From: an uncultured Caulobacter sp.
Lineage (GTDB): Bacteria; Pseudomonadota; Alphaproteobacteria; Caulobacterales; Caulobacteraceae
Direction of reading: 5' to 3'
NCBI RefSeq assembly: GCF_947036865.1
Contig: NZ_CAMQSF010000002.1
Coordinates: forward strand, 186,001 to 250,000
Length of the DNA stretch: 64,000 nucleotides
Position numbers and translations under genes: made by a program. Positions 50,018 to 60,640 of this stretch are shown in pieces (the first letter of the stretch is position 1; every line of letters starts with the position of its first letter). The notes below the pieces were generated by a model. The model saw only the letters and a list, made by a program, of their open reading frames with translations. It did not search any database and was not told where the DNA came from.

Positions 50018-51775
50018 ATGACGTGGACCGACGTGCAGGAGGGCGGGGCTCGCGACGCGGTTTTGCGGCGCGCGAACGTCTATGTGCGCCTGGGCGCCAC
50101 GACGGCCATCGCCATCCTGCTGCACGTCTATCTGCGGGCGTGGTGGTGCTGGCTCTGGGCCATCGCCTACACGACGACCTTCGCCCTGGACTCCTGGATC
50201 GGCCGTCCGCTCGTCGTTCGGCCCGCCGTGGCGCTTCCCCCCTGGCGTCGCGTCTGCGCCCTCGTCGGCCCGTTCGTGACCTCGACGACGTTCGGCGCCG
50301 CGGCCATGCCGCTGTTCGCCTCGCCCGTCCGCTTCGCCCCGACGTTGGGCGGCATGTTGCTGGCCGGGGCCCTGCTTCACGTCGTGGTCGCCAACGCCGG
50401 CCGTCGCTCGGCGACGCTGATGGCGGCCACGCCCCACGCGCTTTACCTGCTCGTCGCGCCGTTCGTGGCGCGGTCGGCGAATCCGCACGCCGGCCTGGCC
50501 GATCTGCTGTGGTTCGGCGCGCTGCTGATGATCGTCTCGGCGGTGGTGGCCGCGCGCACCCTGGACGCCGCCCTGACGGCCGAAGCCCGCGCCAAGGCCG
50601 AGGCCGAACGCCGCCGGCACGAGGCCGAGGAGGCCGTGGCCGCCAAGTCCGCTTTCGTGGCGATGATCAGCCACGAACTGCGCACCCCGATCAGCGCCAT
50701 CCTGGCCGGCGCCGCGCGCCTGCACAGCGAGGTTCCCGAGGCCAGCGCCAAGGTCCACGCTCAGCTGATCGCCGACGCCGGCGGGCTGATGCGCACGCTG
50801 CTGAACGACCTTCTGGACTTCTCGCGTCTGGAAGCCGGACGCATGACGGTGGAGAAATCGACCTTCAACCTGCGCCAGGCGCTGTCGGACACGCTGCGCC
50901 TGTGGAGGGCCGAGGCGGCGCGCAAGGGCCTGCGGCTGCGCGTGCTCGGCGCGTCCACCCTGCCCCGCTGGGTCAGCGGCGACGTCGTGCGCCTGAAGCA
51001 GATCCTGAACAACCTGCTGTCCAACGCCATCAAGTTCACCGAGCGGGGCGAGGTCACCGTAAGCCTGAGCGCGGAGACCGTCGATGGAGCCCCGCGCCTC
51101 TCGATCGCCGTGCGCGACACGGGACCAGGCCTGCCCGAGGCCGCGCTGCCCCGCCTGTTCACGCCCTTCGATCAATTGAGCGCCTCGATCGCGCGCCAGC
51201 ACGGCGGCTCGGGCCTTGGCCTGACCATCAGCCGGCAGCTGGCCCGTCTGATGGGCGGCGACCTCGTCGCGAGCAGCCGGCCCGGCGAGGGGGCCTGCTT
51301 CACCCTGACGCTCGCCCTCGATCCGACCGAGGCCCCGGAGGCCGAGGTCGACGGCCGCTCGATCCAGGGTCTCCGCGTGCTGGTCGTCGACGATCACGTG
51401 GTCAATCGGCGCGCCATCGAACTGGTGCTGCAGCCGTTCGGCGTCGAGGCCACCCTGGCGGAGTCCGGCCAGGAAGCCCTGGAACGCCTGAACGCCGAGG
51501 TCTTCGACGCGGTGCTGATGGACGTCTACATGCCCGGCATGGACGGTCGCGAGACCACGCGGGCCTTGCGCGCCGATAAGAGTCCCAACCGCGCGACGCC
51601 GGTGATCGCGGTCACCGCCTCGGCCTCGCCCAAGGACTGGGAGACCTGCGTCGCGGCCGGCATGAACGCCCACGTCAGCAAGCCGATCGATCCGGGCGAG
51701 CTGTTCGGCGCCTTGGCTCAGGTGCTGGCGGGCGGGGTGTCCGCCGCCGTCGAGCCGCGCGCCAGCAGGGTCTGA
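50018..51775 (+). CDS. Membrane-bound hybrid histidine kinase with receiver domain (paralogue)
   Basis: Second orphan hybrid kinase, 585 residues from ATG 50018, the same length as the one at 34051. Membrane segments cover about residues 28-180, then a coiled coil, HisKA with MISHELRTPISAI (His219), HATPase (NLLSNAIKF, DTGPGL, GGSGLGLTIS) and a C-terminal receiver with Asp502 in LMDVYMPGMDG. The receiver halves align closely (VDDH-VNRR in both). GGAGG lies 12 bases upstream of the ATG; a TTG at 50006 directly abuts it and is less likely. The last 58 bp overlap vsr on the other strand. Confidence 0.92.
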   Translation: MTWTDVQEGGARDAVLRRANVYVRLGATTAIAILLHVYLRAWWCWLWAIAYTTTFALDSWIGRPLVVRPAVALPPWRRVCALVGPFVTSTTFGAAAMPLFASPVRFAPTLGGMLLAGALLHVVVANAGRRSATLMAATPHALYLLVAPFVARSANPHAGLADLLWFGALLMIVSAVVAARTLDAALTAEARAKAEAERRRHEAEEAVAAKSAFVAMISHELRTPISAILAGAARLHSEVPEASAKVHAQLIADAGGLMRTLLNDLLDFSRLEAGRMTVEKSTFNLRQALSDTLRLWRAEAARKGLRLRVLGASTLPRWVSGDVVRLKQILNNLLSNAIKFTERGEVTVSLSAETVDGAPRLSIAVRDTGPGLPEAALPRLFTPFDQLSASIARQHGGSGLGLTISRQLARLMGGDLVASSRPGEGACFTLTLALDPTEAPEAEVDGRSIQGLRVLVVDDHVVNRRAIELVLQPFGVEATLAESGQEALERLNAEVFDAVLMDVYMPGMDGRETTRALRADKSPNRATPVIAVTASASPKDWETCVAAGMNAHVSKPIDPGELFGALAQVLAGGVSAAVEPRASRV

Positions 51776-52164
51776 AGACGCGCGACGAGGGCCGCCTCGT
51801 CCCTGAGCTCGCATTCCCAGACCACCTCGACGCGCCATCCGTCGGCGATCAAGGCCGCGATGGACCGGGCGTCCCGGGCGACGTTGCGACCGACCTTGGC
51901 CAGCCAGTAGTCGCGATTGGCCCGTGGAACGCGCGATCCGCGCGCGCAATCGTGGCCGTGCCAGAAACAGCCGTGGACGAAGATCGCCAGCTTGCGCCCC
52001 GGCAAGACGAGATCGGGGTTTCCGGGCAAGTCCTTGCGATGCAGGCGATAGCGCGCGCCCAGGCCGGTCAGGATCCGCCGCAAGGCCCTTTCCGGCGCCG
52101 TGTCCTTACTCTTGACCCGCGCCATGACGGCCGAGCGCTTGGCCTTGTCATAGACGTCGGTCAA
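51718..52164 (-). CDS. vsr: Very short patch repair endonuclease
   Basis: Nicks next to T:G mismatches that arise by deamination of 5-methylcytosine; 148 residues. The start TTG 52164 gives a beginning (TDVYDKAKRS) that matches E. coli Vsr. The catalytic residues fall at the same numbers as in E. coli: Asp51 (GNPDLVL), His64 and His69 (VHGCFWHGHDC). Zinc ligands Cys66, His71, Cys73 and Cys118 are present. It lies ten bases after cysK, with a cytosine methyltransferase gene one further upstream, the expected functional partner. Confidence 0.96.
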   Translation of the reverse strand: MTDVYDKAKRSAVMARVKSKDTAPERALRRILTGLGARYRLHRKDLPGNPDLVLPGRKLAIFVHGCFWHGHDCARGSRVPRANRDYWLAKVGRNVARDARSIAALIADGWRVEVVWECELRDEAALVARLQTLLARGSTAADTPPAST

Positions 52165-52174
52165 GGCGCGCCGG

Positions 52175-53161
<987 letters not shown>

Positions 53162-53233
53162 CGGAAACCTCGGAAGCCCTGGGTGTGCGGAAAGCGGCGC
53201 ACCCTAGACCCCGAAGCGGGGACTGTCAGCGGG

Positions 53234-54358
53234 TCATTCCGCGGCCAGGCTTGCAGTTTTCCTATCGAGGAGGGGTTCCAGCAGGGTCTCGGCCAGCCAG
53301 CGCACCACCGGCGCGGCGACCCCGTCGCCGATGACCTGGAGACCGGCCGTCTGGGCGCGCGGCAGTCGATAGTCGTCGGGCAGGCCCATCAGGCGCGCCC
53401 CCTCGCGGGGCGTCAGCAGGCGCGACCGCACGACCCCGTCCTCGATGACGAGCAGGGTCTGGCGCGAGGAGCCGCCGCGCGGGGTGCGCAGGCAGCCCGC
53501 CAGGCCGTCGAACCGCGCCTCGGCCCGCTGCGCGCCGTCGCGCATGCGCCGAAAGACCGCGCCGACCGACCGGCCGCCGGCCTCGATCCGGTCCTCGACG
53601 GCCCGCCGATGCGCGGGAGCCATCAGGGCCAGCAGGGCCTGGGTTCGCGCGGGCGGGCTCCAGGCGACCTCCGCGTCGGGTTCGAGGACCGACGCCAGGT
53701 CTGTGTTGCGCGGGGGCGGCGGCGGCGCGCCCCACCAGATCCAGCCGGCCCGAAGATCCTCGGGCAGCCGCGCCGCCGCCTCGCGCACCGCGCGGGTCTG
53801 AAAGGCGCTGGGTCCCTCAAGCGCGTCGGTCGGCAGTCGGGTGGCGATGACGAAGACGCGCGGCCGCGACTGCGGGAGAAAGGCGCCGGCGTCGATCTCC
53901 AGCGCGCCGAAACGGTAACCCTCGTCGGCGAGCGCCCGGCAGAGCGCGGTGAAGTCGGCCCCGCCGTGCGAGGTCAAGAGACCGACCACGTTCTCGATGA
54001 CGATCACCGGCGGCGCGCGGTCCTGTGCCGACAGCGCCTTCATCAGGGTCCAGAAGCCGAAGAAGGCCGACGACTTTCCGCCCGCCAGGCCCGCCCGCGT
54101 CCCGGCCAGGCTGAAATCCTGGCAGGGGCTGGACGCCCAGGCCAGCTCCGCCGTCGGCAGCGCCTCGGCGGACACGCCAAAGACGTCGCCTTCGTGGAAA
54201 TGCGCCGCCGCGTCGGGGAAGTTGGCGCGATAGGTGGCCGCCTTGACCGGATCGAAGTCGTTGGCGAACGCGCAGGTCCAGCCCTCGCCCAAGCCCAGGC
54301 GCGCCATGCCGCCGCCGGCGAAGAATTCCAGGAAGGTGGGACGGGCGTTCCGATTCAT
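53234..54358 (-). CDS. DNA (cytosine-5-)-methyltransferase
   Basis: Methylates cytosine at C5 in a short DNA target; 374 residues. Motif I LEFFAGGGMARLGLG (10-24), motif IV SSPCQDFSLAG with the nucleophile Cys79, motif VI VIVIENVVGLL, motif VIII QSRPRVFVIA, and motif IX/X (RLLTPREGARLMGLPDDY, VIGDGVAAPVVRWLAE) are all seen. There is no adjacent restriction enzyme, so it is probably a solitary methyltransferase. From memory, C. crescentus has a C5 methyltransferase acting on YGCCGGCR; whether this is its orthologue is an inference. ATG 54358 is favoured. Confidence 0.95.
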   Translation of the reverse strand: MNRNARPTFLEFFAGGGMARLGLGEGWTCAFANDFDPVKAATYRANFPDAAAHFHEGDVFGVSAEALPTAELAWASSPCQDFSLAGTRAGLAGGKSSAFFGFWTLMKALSAQDRAPPVIVIENVVGLLTSHGGADFTALCRALADEGYRFGALEIDAGAFLPQSRPRVFVIATRLPTDALEGPSAFQTRAVREAAARLPEDLRAGWIWWGAPPPPPRNTDLASVLEPDAEVAWSPPARTQALLALMAPAHRRAVEDRIEAGGRSVGAVFRRMRDGAQRAEARFDGLAGCLRTPRGGSSRQTLLVIEDGVVRSRLLTPREGARLMGLPDDYRLPRAQTAGLQVIGDGVAAPVVRWLAETLLEPLLDRKTASLAAE

Positions 54359-54405
54359 CGCCGTCGAGTCTAGCGTCACTAGGCCTCGCCGGGATAGCCA
54401 GAGAC

Positions 54406-54843
54406 ATGCGCGCCAGGATCCTCATCGCCATCGGCCCCGCGCTGCTCGCCCTCGCCGCCTGCGACGCGCCGATGGGCGCGAGCGAGACCGCGCCGCCGCC
54501 CGCCGACGCGCCGGTGATCCTCGGGCCGGACTATGGAGGCGATTTCGACGCAGGTGGGACCGAGCCGTTCTGGAGCGTGAAGGTCCGGGCGGGCGGCATG
54601 ACGCTGACGCGTCCCGACCAGCAAGACCTCGTCACCGCCAATCCGGGTCCGCGCGCCGATGGCGACCAGGGCGTCTGGGACGCCTCGGCGGGCGAGCGGC
54701 GTCTTGTCCTGCGGCTGACGCCCGGCGACTGCTCGGACGGCATGTCCGACCGCCGCCATGGCTGGCGGGCCGAGGTCTGGGTCGACGGCGAAACCCTGAA
54801 AGGCTGCGCCGACCGCTCCGCCGCCCCGGCGGCCAGACCCTAG
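54406..54843 (+). CDS. COG3650-like lipoprotein
   Basis: Putative lipoprotein of 145 residues. The signal peptide ends at the lipobox LALAAC (Cys near position 20). The domain after it contains GTEPFWSVKVRAGGMTL and LRLTPGDCSDGMSD, which look like the COG3650/YliI-type family with two later cysteines (CSDG, KGCADR). Function unknown; it is likely anchored in the envelope. Its stop overlaps the serine hydrolase stop by 4 bp. Confidence 0.8.
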   Translation: MRARILIAIGPALLALAACDAPMGASETAPPPADAPVILGPDYGGDFDAGGTEPFWSVKVRAGGMTLTRPDQQDLVTANPGPRADGDQGVWDASAGERRLVLRLTPGDCSDGMSDRRHGWRAEVWVDGETLKGCADRSAAPAARP

Positions 54844-56117
54844 TCGCCCTTCGGCCCCAGATAGTCCGGCCCGTACACCGCCGCGCGGAAGTCGCGATGC
54901 AGGCTGGCGTCGAACGGATAGGTCTGGACGAAGAACACCGCCGTCAGCCGGTTGGCCGGATCCACCCAGAACAGCGTCGTCTCGCGCCCGTCCCAGAAGA
55001 ATTCGCCCACCGCGCCGCGGTTCTCGTCGGGCGTCCGCGGCTGCTTCATGCGCACGGCGAAATCCAGGCCGAACCCGACCGAGCCCTTGGTCGGCAGGAA
55101 GGATCGCTCGGTGACGCGGGCGTCGAGATTGTTGGTCGCCATCATCCTCACCGTCGAGGGCTTCAGGATCTGGACGCCGTCCAGCGCGCCTTCGCCCAGC
55201 AGCATCCGCGCGAAGCGGGCATAGTCGTCGATCGAGGCCACGAGCCCGGCCCCGCCCTGGGTCAGCCGCCGCGCCGGGTCGAAGTTCAGCTTGCGGGTCT
55301 CGGTGTCGTCCTGGCGGACGAGCTTGCCGTCGGGACCCTTGTTGTACGTCGCCGCCAGCCGCGCGAAGGCGGCTTCGGGCTGGGTCCAGCCGGTCTCCTT
55401 CATGCCCAGCGGATCGAGGATGTGGGCGCGGACATAGGCCTCGAACGGCTGGCCCGAGAGTTTCTCGACCAGCAGGGCCTGGACGTCGACGGCGGCGCTA
55501 TAGCTCCAGCGCGCGCCTGGATCATCGACGAGGGGCGCGCCGGCCAGGCGATGGCCGAATTCGGTGAGGTCGTTCTTCAGGTTCAGCGGATCGGCCGCCC
55601 GGAACGCCGCGTCGGCCGGGCCCTCGCCGCCGCCGTAGGAGAAGCCGGCCGTGTGGCGCAGGATGTCGCGGATCAGGATCGGGCGGCTGGCCGGCCGTGT
55701 CCGGCCCTGGCCGTCGATCACTTTCATCTGGGCGAACTCGGGCAGATAGAGCGAGAGCGGATCGTCGAGGCCGAACCGCCCTTGTTCCCAAAGCTGCATC
55801 AAGGCCACGCCGGTGACCGGCTTGGTCATCGAGTAGATCTGGACCAGCGTATCGCGGCGCATCGGCTTGCCCGCCTCGCGGTCGGCCATGCCGGCGGCTC
55901 CGAAATAGCGCGCCTGGCCGTCCTGCCAGACGAGGGCCGAGACGCCGACGGCGCGACCGCTGTCGACCATGGCCTTCAGGGCGGCGTCGATCCGGGTCTT
56001 GTCGATCCTGACGGGCGAGGGCGTGTCGGCCGCGGCGACGGGGCGGGCCAGGGCCGGCGCCGCGGGCGCGGCCGCCAGCGCCGCCGCCATGACGGCGAGC
56101 ATGATCGTCTTGGACAC
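54840..56117 (-). CDS. Serine hydrolase, class C beta-lactamase-related
   Basis: Exported serine hydrolase of 425 residues. The start is GTG 56117, with GGAGG six bases upstream, giving a signal peptide (about 1-25). The catalytic SxxK is Ser96-Met-Thr-Lys99 (YSMTKPVTG) and the second motif Tyr206 is in WSYSAAV. The family covers beta-lactamases, DD-peptidases and esterases (EstB-like); the substrate is not predictable. Confidence 0.9.
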   Translation of the reverse strand: MSKTIMLAVMAAALAAAPAAPALARPVAAADTPSPVRIDKTRIDAALKAMVDSGRAVGVSALVWQDGQARYFGAAGMADREAGKPMRRDTLVQIYSMTKPVTGVALMQLWEQGRFGLDDPLSLYLPEFAQMKVIDGQGRTRPASRPILIRDILRHTAGFSYGGGEGPADAAFRAADPLNLKNDLTEFGHRLAGAPLVDDPGARWSYSAAVDVQALLVEKLSGQPFEAYVRAHILDPLGMKETGWTQPEAAFARLAATYNKGPDGKLVRQDDTETRKLNFDPARRLTQGGAGLVASIDDYARFARMLLGEGALDGVQILKPSTVRMMATNNLDARVTERSFLPTKGSVGFGLDFAVRMKQPRTPDENRGAVGEFFWDGRETTLFWVDPANRLTAVFFVQTYPFDASLHRDFRAAVYGPDYLGPKGD

Positions 56118-56250
56118 CGGAATCCTCCCCAGCTTTCTTATGACAGCGTTGGTCATCGCCAGGGACTGTCGCCGACGCCGCGCGCCTTTTCCAGGGGTTC
56201 GGAGCCGAGGCCGGCCTTTTCGGGCCGCCGCCGCGGCGCCGAGGTTGGCC

Positions 56251-57318
56251 TCAGGCGCTCTTCAGGCCCAGGCGTTGGCCGGCGTAGCGCTGGCGCAACG
56301 GCGCCCACCAGGCTTCGTTGTCGAGATACCACTGAATGGTCTTGCGCAGGCCCGTGTCGAAGGTCTCCTGGGCCTTCCAACCCAGTTCCGTCTCAAGCTT
56401 GGTGGCGTCGATGGCGTAGCGGGCGTCGTGGCCCGGCCGGTCCGTCACGAAGGTGATCAGGTCCCGCCGCCTCAGGCCCTCGACCGGGCGAAGCGCGTCG
56501 AGGATGTCGCAGATCGCCTCGACGACCTGGAGATTCGTGCGCTCGTTGCGCCCCCCGACATTGTAGCTCTCGCCGGGGACGCCCTGGGTGGCGATCAGGT
56601 GCAGGGCGCGGGCGTGGTCCTCGACGTGCAGCCAGTCGCGGACATTGTCGCCCTTGCCGTAGACCGGCAGCGGCTTGCCCTCCAGGGCGTTCAGCGTGAC
56701 CAGCGGGATCAGCTTTTCGGGGAAGTGATAGGGGCCGTAATTGTTCGAGCAGTTCGAGACCACCACCGGCAGGCCGTAGGTGTGATGCCAGGCCCGCGCC
56801 AGATGGTCGGACGACGCCTTCGACGCCGAATAGGGCGAGCGCGGATCGTAGGGCGTCGTCTCGGAGAACAGGCCCTCGGCGCCGAGGCTGCCGAACACCT
56901 CGTCGGTCGAGATGTGGTGGAAGCGGAAGCGATCCTTCGCCTCGCCCGCCAGGCCGCGCCAGTGCTCCAGCGCCGCCTGCAGCATGACGTACGTGCCGAC
57001 GATATTGGTCTGGATGAACTCGCCCGGGCCGGTGATCGAGCGATCGACGTGGCTCTCGGCCGCCAGATGCATGATCACGTCGGGCTGGAAGGCCTTGATC
57101 GTCTCGCCGACCAGCGCCGCGTCGGCCACGTCGCCCCGCACGAACCTGTAGTCGGCCCGGCCTTCCAGCATGGCGAGGCTCGCCGGCGACGCCGCGTAGG
57201 TCAGCTTGTCGTAGTTGAGGATCGCCACGGCGTTCTGGCTCGCCAGATGACGGCAGACGGCCGAGCCGATGAAACCGGACCCGCCGGTCACCATCACGCG
57301 AAGAGTTTGCTGCGACAT
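56251..57318 (-). CDS. rmlB: dTDP-glucose 4,6-dehydratase
   Basis: Second step of dTDP-rhamnose synthesis; 355 residues. The NAD motif is [11 protein letters not shown], with [11 protein letters not shown], the catalytic YSASK ([13 protein letters not shown]) and [14 protein letters not shown]. RmlC is at 60641 on the other strand; rmlA and rmlD are not in this window. Between them lie purU, argE and a glycosyltransferase, so the rhamnose genes are scattered. Confidence 0.96.
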   Translation of the reverse strand: MSQQTLRVMVTGGSGFIGSAVCRHLASQNAVAILNYDKLTYAASPASLAMLEGRADYRFVRGDVADAALVGETIKAFQPDVIMHLAAESHVDRSITGPGEFIQTNIVGTYVMLQAALEHWRGLAGEAKDRFRFHHISTDEVFGSLGAEGLFSETTPYDPRSPYSASKASSDHLARAWHHTYGLPVVVSNCSNNYGPYHFPEKLIPLVTLNALEGKPLPVYGKGDNVRDWLHVEDHARALHLIATQGVPGESYNVGGRNERTNLQVVEAICDILDALRPVEGLRRRDLITFVTDRPGHDARYAIDATKLETELGWKAQETFDTGLRKTIQWYLDNEAWWAPLRQRYAGQRLGLKSA

Positions 57319-57392
57319 GTCGTGAAACGCTCAAGTGATGGAGAGGTACGCCCCCGTACTCCAGTCTCTAGCGTGGACGCAACACCCCGTCC

Positions 57393-58250
57393 TCAGTCGG
57401 TGAACACCACCGTCTTGCGGCCATTCAGCAGCACGCGATCTTCCAAACGATAGCGCAGGGCGCGGGCGAGGACGCGGCGTTCGATGTCGCGGCCCTTGCG
57501 GATCAGGTCGTCTGGCGTGTCGCGGTGGCTAATCCGCTCGACGTCCTGCTCGATGATCGGCCCCTCGTCGAGATCGCCGGTGACGTAGTGGGCCGAGGCC
57601 CCGATCAGCTTCACGCCGCGCGCGTGGGCCTGGTGGTAGGGCTTGGCGCCCTTGAAACCCGGCAGGAACGAGTGGTGGATGTTGATGCAGCGCCCTTGCA
57701 GCTTGGCCGCCAGCCCGTCCGACAGCACCTGCATGTAGCGCGCCAGCACCACGATGTCGGTCCGCGTCTCCTGGATCAGCTTCCAGAGCTCGGCCTCCTG
57801 CTCGAACTTGGTCTCCTTGGTCACCGGCAGATGGTGGAAGGCCAGATCGGTCAGGTCGATGTGGGCATAGGTCTCGGCCGGATGGTTGGAGACGACGCCG
57901 ACGATGTCCATCGGCAGCTCGCCGATCCGCCAGCGATAGACGAGGTCGGCCAGGCAGTGGTCGAACTTGCTGGCCAGCAGCAGCACGCGGTAGCGCTCGG
58001 CGCGATCGCGCAGCGTCCATTTCATCGCGAGACTGTCGGCCAGGGCGCCGAACTCACCCCGCAGAGCGACGCGGCGCTCGGTATTTTTGGCCGCGCCGTC
58101 GGCGTCGAACACCACGCGCATGAAGAATTGGCCGGTCTCCTGGTCGTCGAACTGCTGGGCGTCGAGGATGTTGCAGCCGCGCTCGAACAGGAAGGCGGAC
58201 ACCTTGGCGACGATGCCGCGCTGGTCGGGGCAGGAGAGGGTCAGGATCAT
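57393..58250 (-). CDS. purU: Formyltetrahydrofolate deformylase
   Basis: Hydrolyses 10-formyl-THF to THF and formate; 285 residues. An N-terminal ACT domain ([20 protein letters not shown], about 1-80) is followed by the formyltransferase fold with [22 protein letters not shown], and the catalytic [17 protein letters not shown] and [17 protein letters not shown]. Divergent from argE. Confidence 0.95.
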   Translation of the reverse strand: MILTLSCPDQRGIVAKVSAFLFERGCNILDAQQFDDQETGQFFMRVVFDADGAAKNTERRVALRGEFGALADSLAMKWTLRDRAERYRVLLLASKFDHCLADLVYRWRIGELPMDIVGVVSNHPAETYAHIDLTDLAFHHLPVTKETKFEQEAELWKLIQETRTDIVVLARYMQVLSDGLAAKLQGRCINIHHSFLPGFKGAKPYHQAHARGVKLIGASAHYVTGDLDEGPIIEQDVERISHRDTPDDLIRKGRDIERRVLARALRYRLEDRVLLNGRKTVVFTD

Positions 58251-58427
58251 GGTGCGCCCCCTCTAGAGAACCCCGCCGCCGAAGAAAAGCGTCTCGTCGG
58301 GCGCGGCGCGCACGAAATCGCTCGTCGCGCGGCGAAAAGCGGCAAACGCCGGCACATTCATGCCCCGCCTCCCGCGTCGCCCGTCCGGGGGTGGCCGGGT
58401 CGCGCCGAAAGGGTCTAGGCTCGGCGA

Positions 58428-59603
58428 ATGGTTTCCTCCGAAGTCCTTTCCGATCGCGCGATCGACCTCCTGGCCAAGCTGGTGGCGTTCGACACCACGT
58501 CGCGCCGCTCGAACCTGGCGCTGATCCAGTGGGTCGAGGCCTATCTTTCCGATCTGGGCGTGCCCTCGCGCCGCGTGCCGAACGCGGATGGGACCAAGTC
58601 GAACCTGCTGGCCACGATCGGGCCAACGGTCGAGGGCGGCGTCGTGCTGTCGGGCCATACCGACGTCGTGCCCGTGGACGGCCAGCCGTGGTCCAGCGAT
58701 CCCTGGATCCTGACTGAACGAGACGGTCGGCTTTACGGCCGGGGGACTTGCGACATGAAGGGCTTTCTGGCCCTGGCCCTGGCCGCCGCGCCGGATCTGG
58801 CCGAGGCGACCCTGTCGCGGCCGGTGCATCTGGCCTTCTCCTATGACGAGGAGGTCGGCTGCCTGGGCGCGCCGGACATGATCGAGGTCATCGCGCGCGA
58901 TCTGCCGCGACCGGCCCTGGTGGTGGTCGGCGAACCCACCGACATGGTCGCCGTGCGCGGCCACAAGGGCATCGCCAGCTTCGTCGTGACCGTGACCGGG
59001 CGCGAGGCCCATTCCAGCCTGACCCATCTGGGCGTCTCGGCCAATATGGCCGCCATCAGGCTTATGGCCATGCTGGTCGACCTGTCCGAGCGCCTGGAGC
59101 GGGAAGCCGATCCGGCCTCGCCGTTCACCCCGAAGGGCGCGAGCCTGACCATCGGCCAGGTCAATGGCGGCACGGCGGTCAATATCCTGGCCCGCGAGTG
59201 CGTGTTCGTCTTCGACCTGCGCACCCCGGCGGGTCTGGACCCCATGGCCTTGCTGGCCGAGTTCTTCGCGGCCGCCGAGGCGATGGACGCCGAGATCAAG
59301 GCCAAGGCGCCCGAGGGCGGGGTGCGGGTCGAGCGCCGCTCGCTGACCCCCGCCTTCGCGCCCGAGGAGAACGGCGCGGCCGAGGCCTTCGCGCGCCGGC
59401 TGGCCGGCGACAACGGCCCGCCCCGCGTCGTGCCCTACGCCGCCGAGGCGGGCCAGTTCCAGGGCGCGGGCTTCTCGACCGTGATCTGCGGCCCCGGCTC
59501 GATCGACCAGGCGCACCAGCCGGACGAATATGTCGAGATCAGCCAGATGCAGCGCGGGGCGGCGTTCATGCGGCGGCTGATCGAGGACCTTTCCATCGCC
59601 TGA
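58428..59603 (+). CDS. argE: Acetylornithine deacetylase
   Basis: M20 family zinc amidohydrolase of 391 residues, arginine synthesis. Metal-binding motifs are SGHTDVVPVDG (His, Asp), YGRGTCDMKGF and FSYDEEVGCLG (catalytic Glu). The C-terminal histidine lies in DQAHQPDEYVE. The related DapE and carboxypeptidase G2 groups are the alternatives. The 3' end overlaps the glycosyltransferase gene by 38 bp. Confidence 0.93.
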   Translation: MVSSEVLSDRAIDLLAKLVAFDTTSRRSNLALIQWVEAYLSDLGVPSRRVPNADGTKSNLLATIGPTVEGGVVLSGHTDVVPVDGQPWSSDPWILTERDGRLYGRGTCDMKGFLALALAAAPDLAEATLSRPVHLAFSYDEEVGCLGAPDMIEVIARDLPRPALVVVGEPTDMVAVRGHKGIASFVVTVTGREAHSSLTHLGVSANMAAIRLMAMLVDLSERLEREADPASPFTPKGASLTIGQVNGGTAVNILARECVFVFDLRTPAGLDPMALLAEFFAAAEAMDAEIKAKAPEGGVRVERRSLTPAFAPEENGAAEAFARRLAGDNGPPRVVPYAAEAGQFQGAGFSTVICGPGSIDQAHQPDEYVEISQMQRGAAFMRRLIEDLSIA

Positions 59604-60603
59604 TCACGAGGCGGCGGCCCAGGAAGGCGATCGGGTCGAGCGCCATCACGCGCAGGATCGCGCCTGGCGAAGCCTCGCGGCGCGCCTGGATCGCGCGGCG
59701 ATCGGCGAGCACCTGGGCGAGGTCCTCGCGTTTGAGAGCCGCCTTGATCCCTCGGATCGCCGGCGCGACGTCGCCGCGCCGCCAGTGCAGCAGCAGCAGC
59801 CCGGCCGTCACGGCCACGTGCAGCGGCAGGGTGACGGGAAACAGCCAGCCCGGCGTGTTCTTGACGAAGGTCCAGATCCGGTTGCGCGAGCCGTGGAAGA
59901 TCGCGAAGTCCGACCGCACGCCGGTGCTGGCCGAGCCGACATGCGCCACCACCGCCTTGGGCAGCAACAAGGTCGGCTCCCCCCGCAGGCGCAGGCGGTA
60001 GCCGAGATCGACGTCCTCGCAGTAGCAGAAGAAGCGCTCGTCGAAGCCGCCGACCTCCAAGAAGAGCGCGCGGTCGATCAACAGGGCCGCGCCGCAGGCC
60101 GAAAACACCTCGCCCTCGGGGAGGGCCGCCGGCGCGCGCCGGCCATAACCGCCTCGGAACGGTATGCCCGCGCTGGTGACGTTGTCGCCCGCGCCGTCCA
60201 GCAGGCCGGGCCGGTCGGCCGACCGCTGCAGCGAGGCGAAGCTCTTGACCTCGGGGTGGCGCGCGACGCCGGCCATCAGCTCGGCCAGCCAGTCGGGCTC
60301 GGGATAGGCGTCGGGATTGAGCAGGACCAGCCAGCGGCCCCTGGCCCGCCGAGCCGCCAGGTTGTTGCCCGCCGCGAAGCCCAGGTTCGCCCCGGCCTCG
60401 ACCAGCGTGACCCAAGGGTGAGCCTCCGCCACGGCGCGCGGCGCGCCGTCGGTCGAGGCGTTGTCGATCAGGAGCGTTTCGAAGTCGCGGAAGGTCTGCT
60501 CCCCCAGCCGATCCAGGCATGAACGCAAGGTCGGACCGCTCTGGTAGGAGACGATGACCACGGTGACCGCCGGGGGCTTGTTTTCGATCGCTTCAGGCGG
60601 CAT
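59566..60603 (-). CDS. Glycosyltransferase family 2 (rhamnosyltransferase-like)
   Basis: GT-A fold glycosyltransferase of 345 residues. The N-terminus VTVVIVSYQSGPTLRSCL, LLIDNASTDGA, LGFAAGNNLAARRARG and the metal-binding LLNPDAYPEPDW are typical of the WbbL-like group. A hydrophobic stretch (about 248-272) suggests membrane contact. It lies between rmlB and rmlC, so dTDP-rhamnose as donor is a fair guess. It is divergent from rmlC with a 37-bp spacer. Confidence 0.88.
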   Translation of the reverse strand: MPPEAIENKPPAVTVVIVSYQSGPTLRSCLDRLGEQTFRDFETLLIDNASTDGAPRAVAEAHPWVTLVEAGANLGFAAGNNLAARRARGRWLVLLNPDAYPEPDWLAELMAGVARHPEVKSFASLQRSADRPGLLDGAGDNVTSAGIPFRGGYGRRAPAALPEGEVFSACGAALLIDRALFLEVGGFDERFFCYCEDVDLGYRLRLRGEPTLLLPKAVVAHVGSASTGVRSDFAIFHGSRNRIWTFVKNTPGWLFPVTLPLHVAVTAGLLLLHWRRGDVAPAIRGIKAALKREDLAQVLADRRAIQARREASPGAILRVMALDPIAFLGRRLVIRRWKGPRSAAA

Positions 60604-60640
60604 CGGTGGCCGGTTCGTTTCTCAAGGCAGGTCGCGCGTC

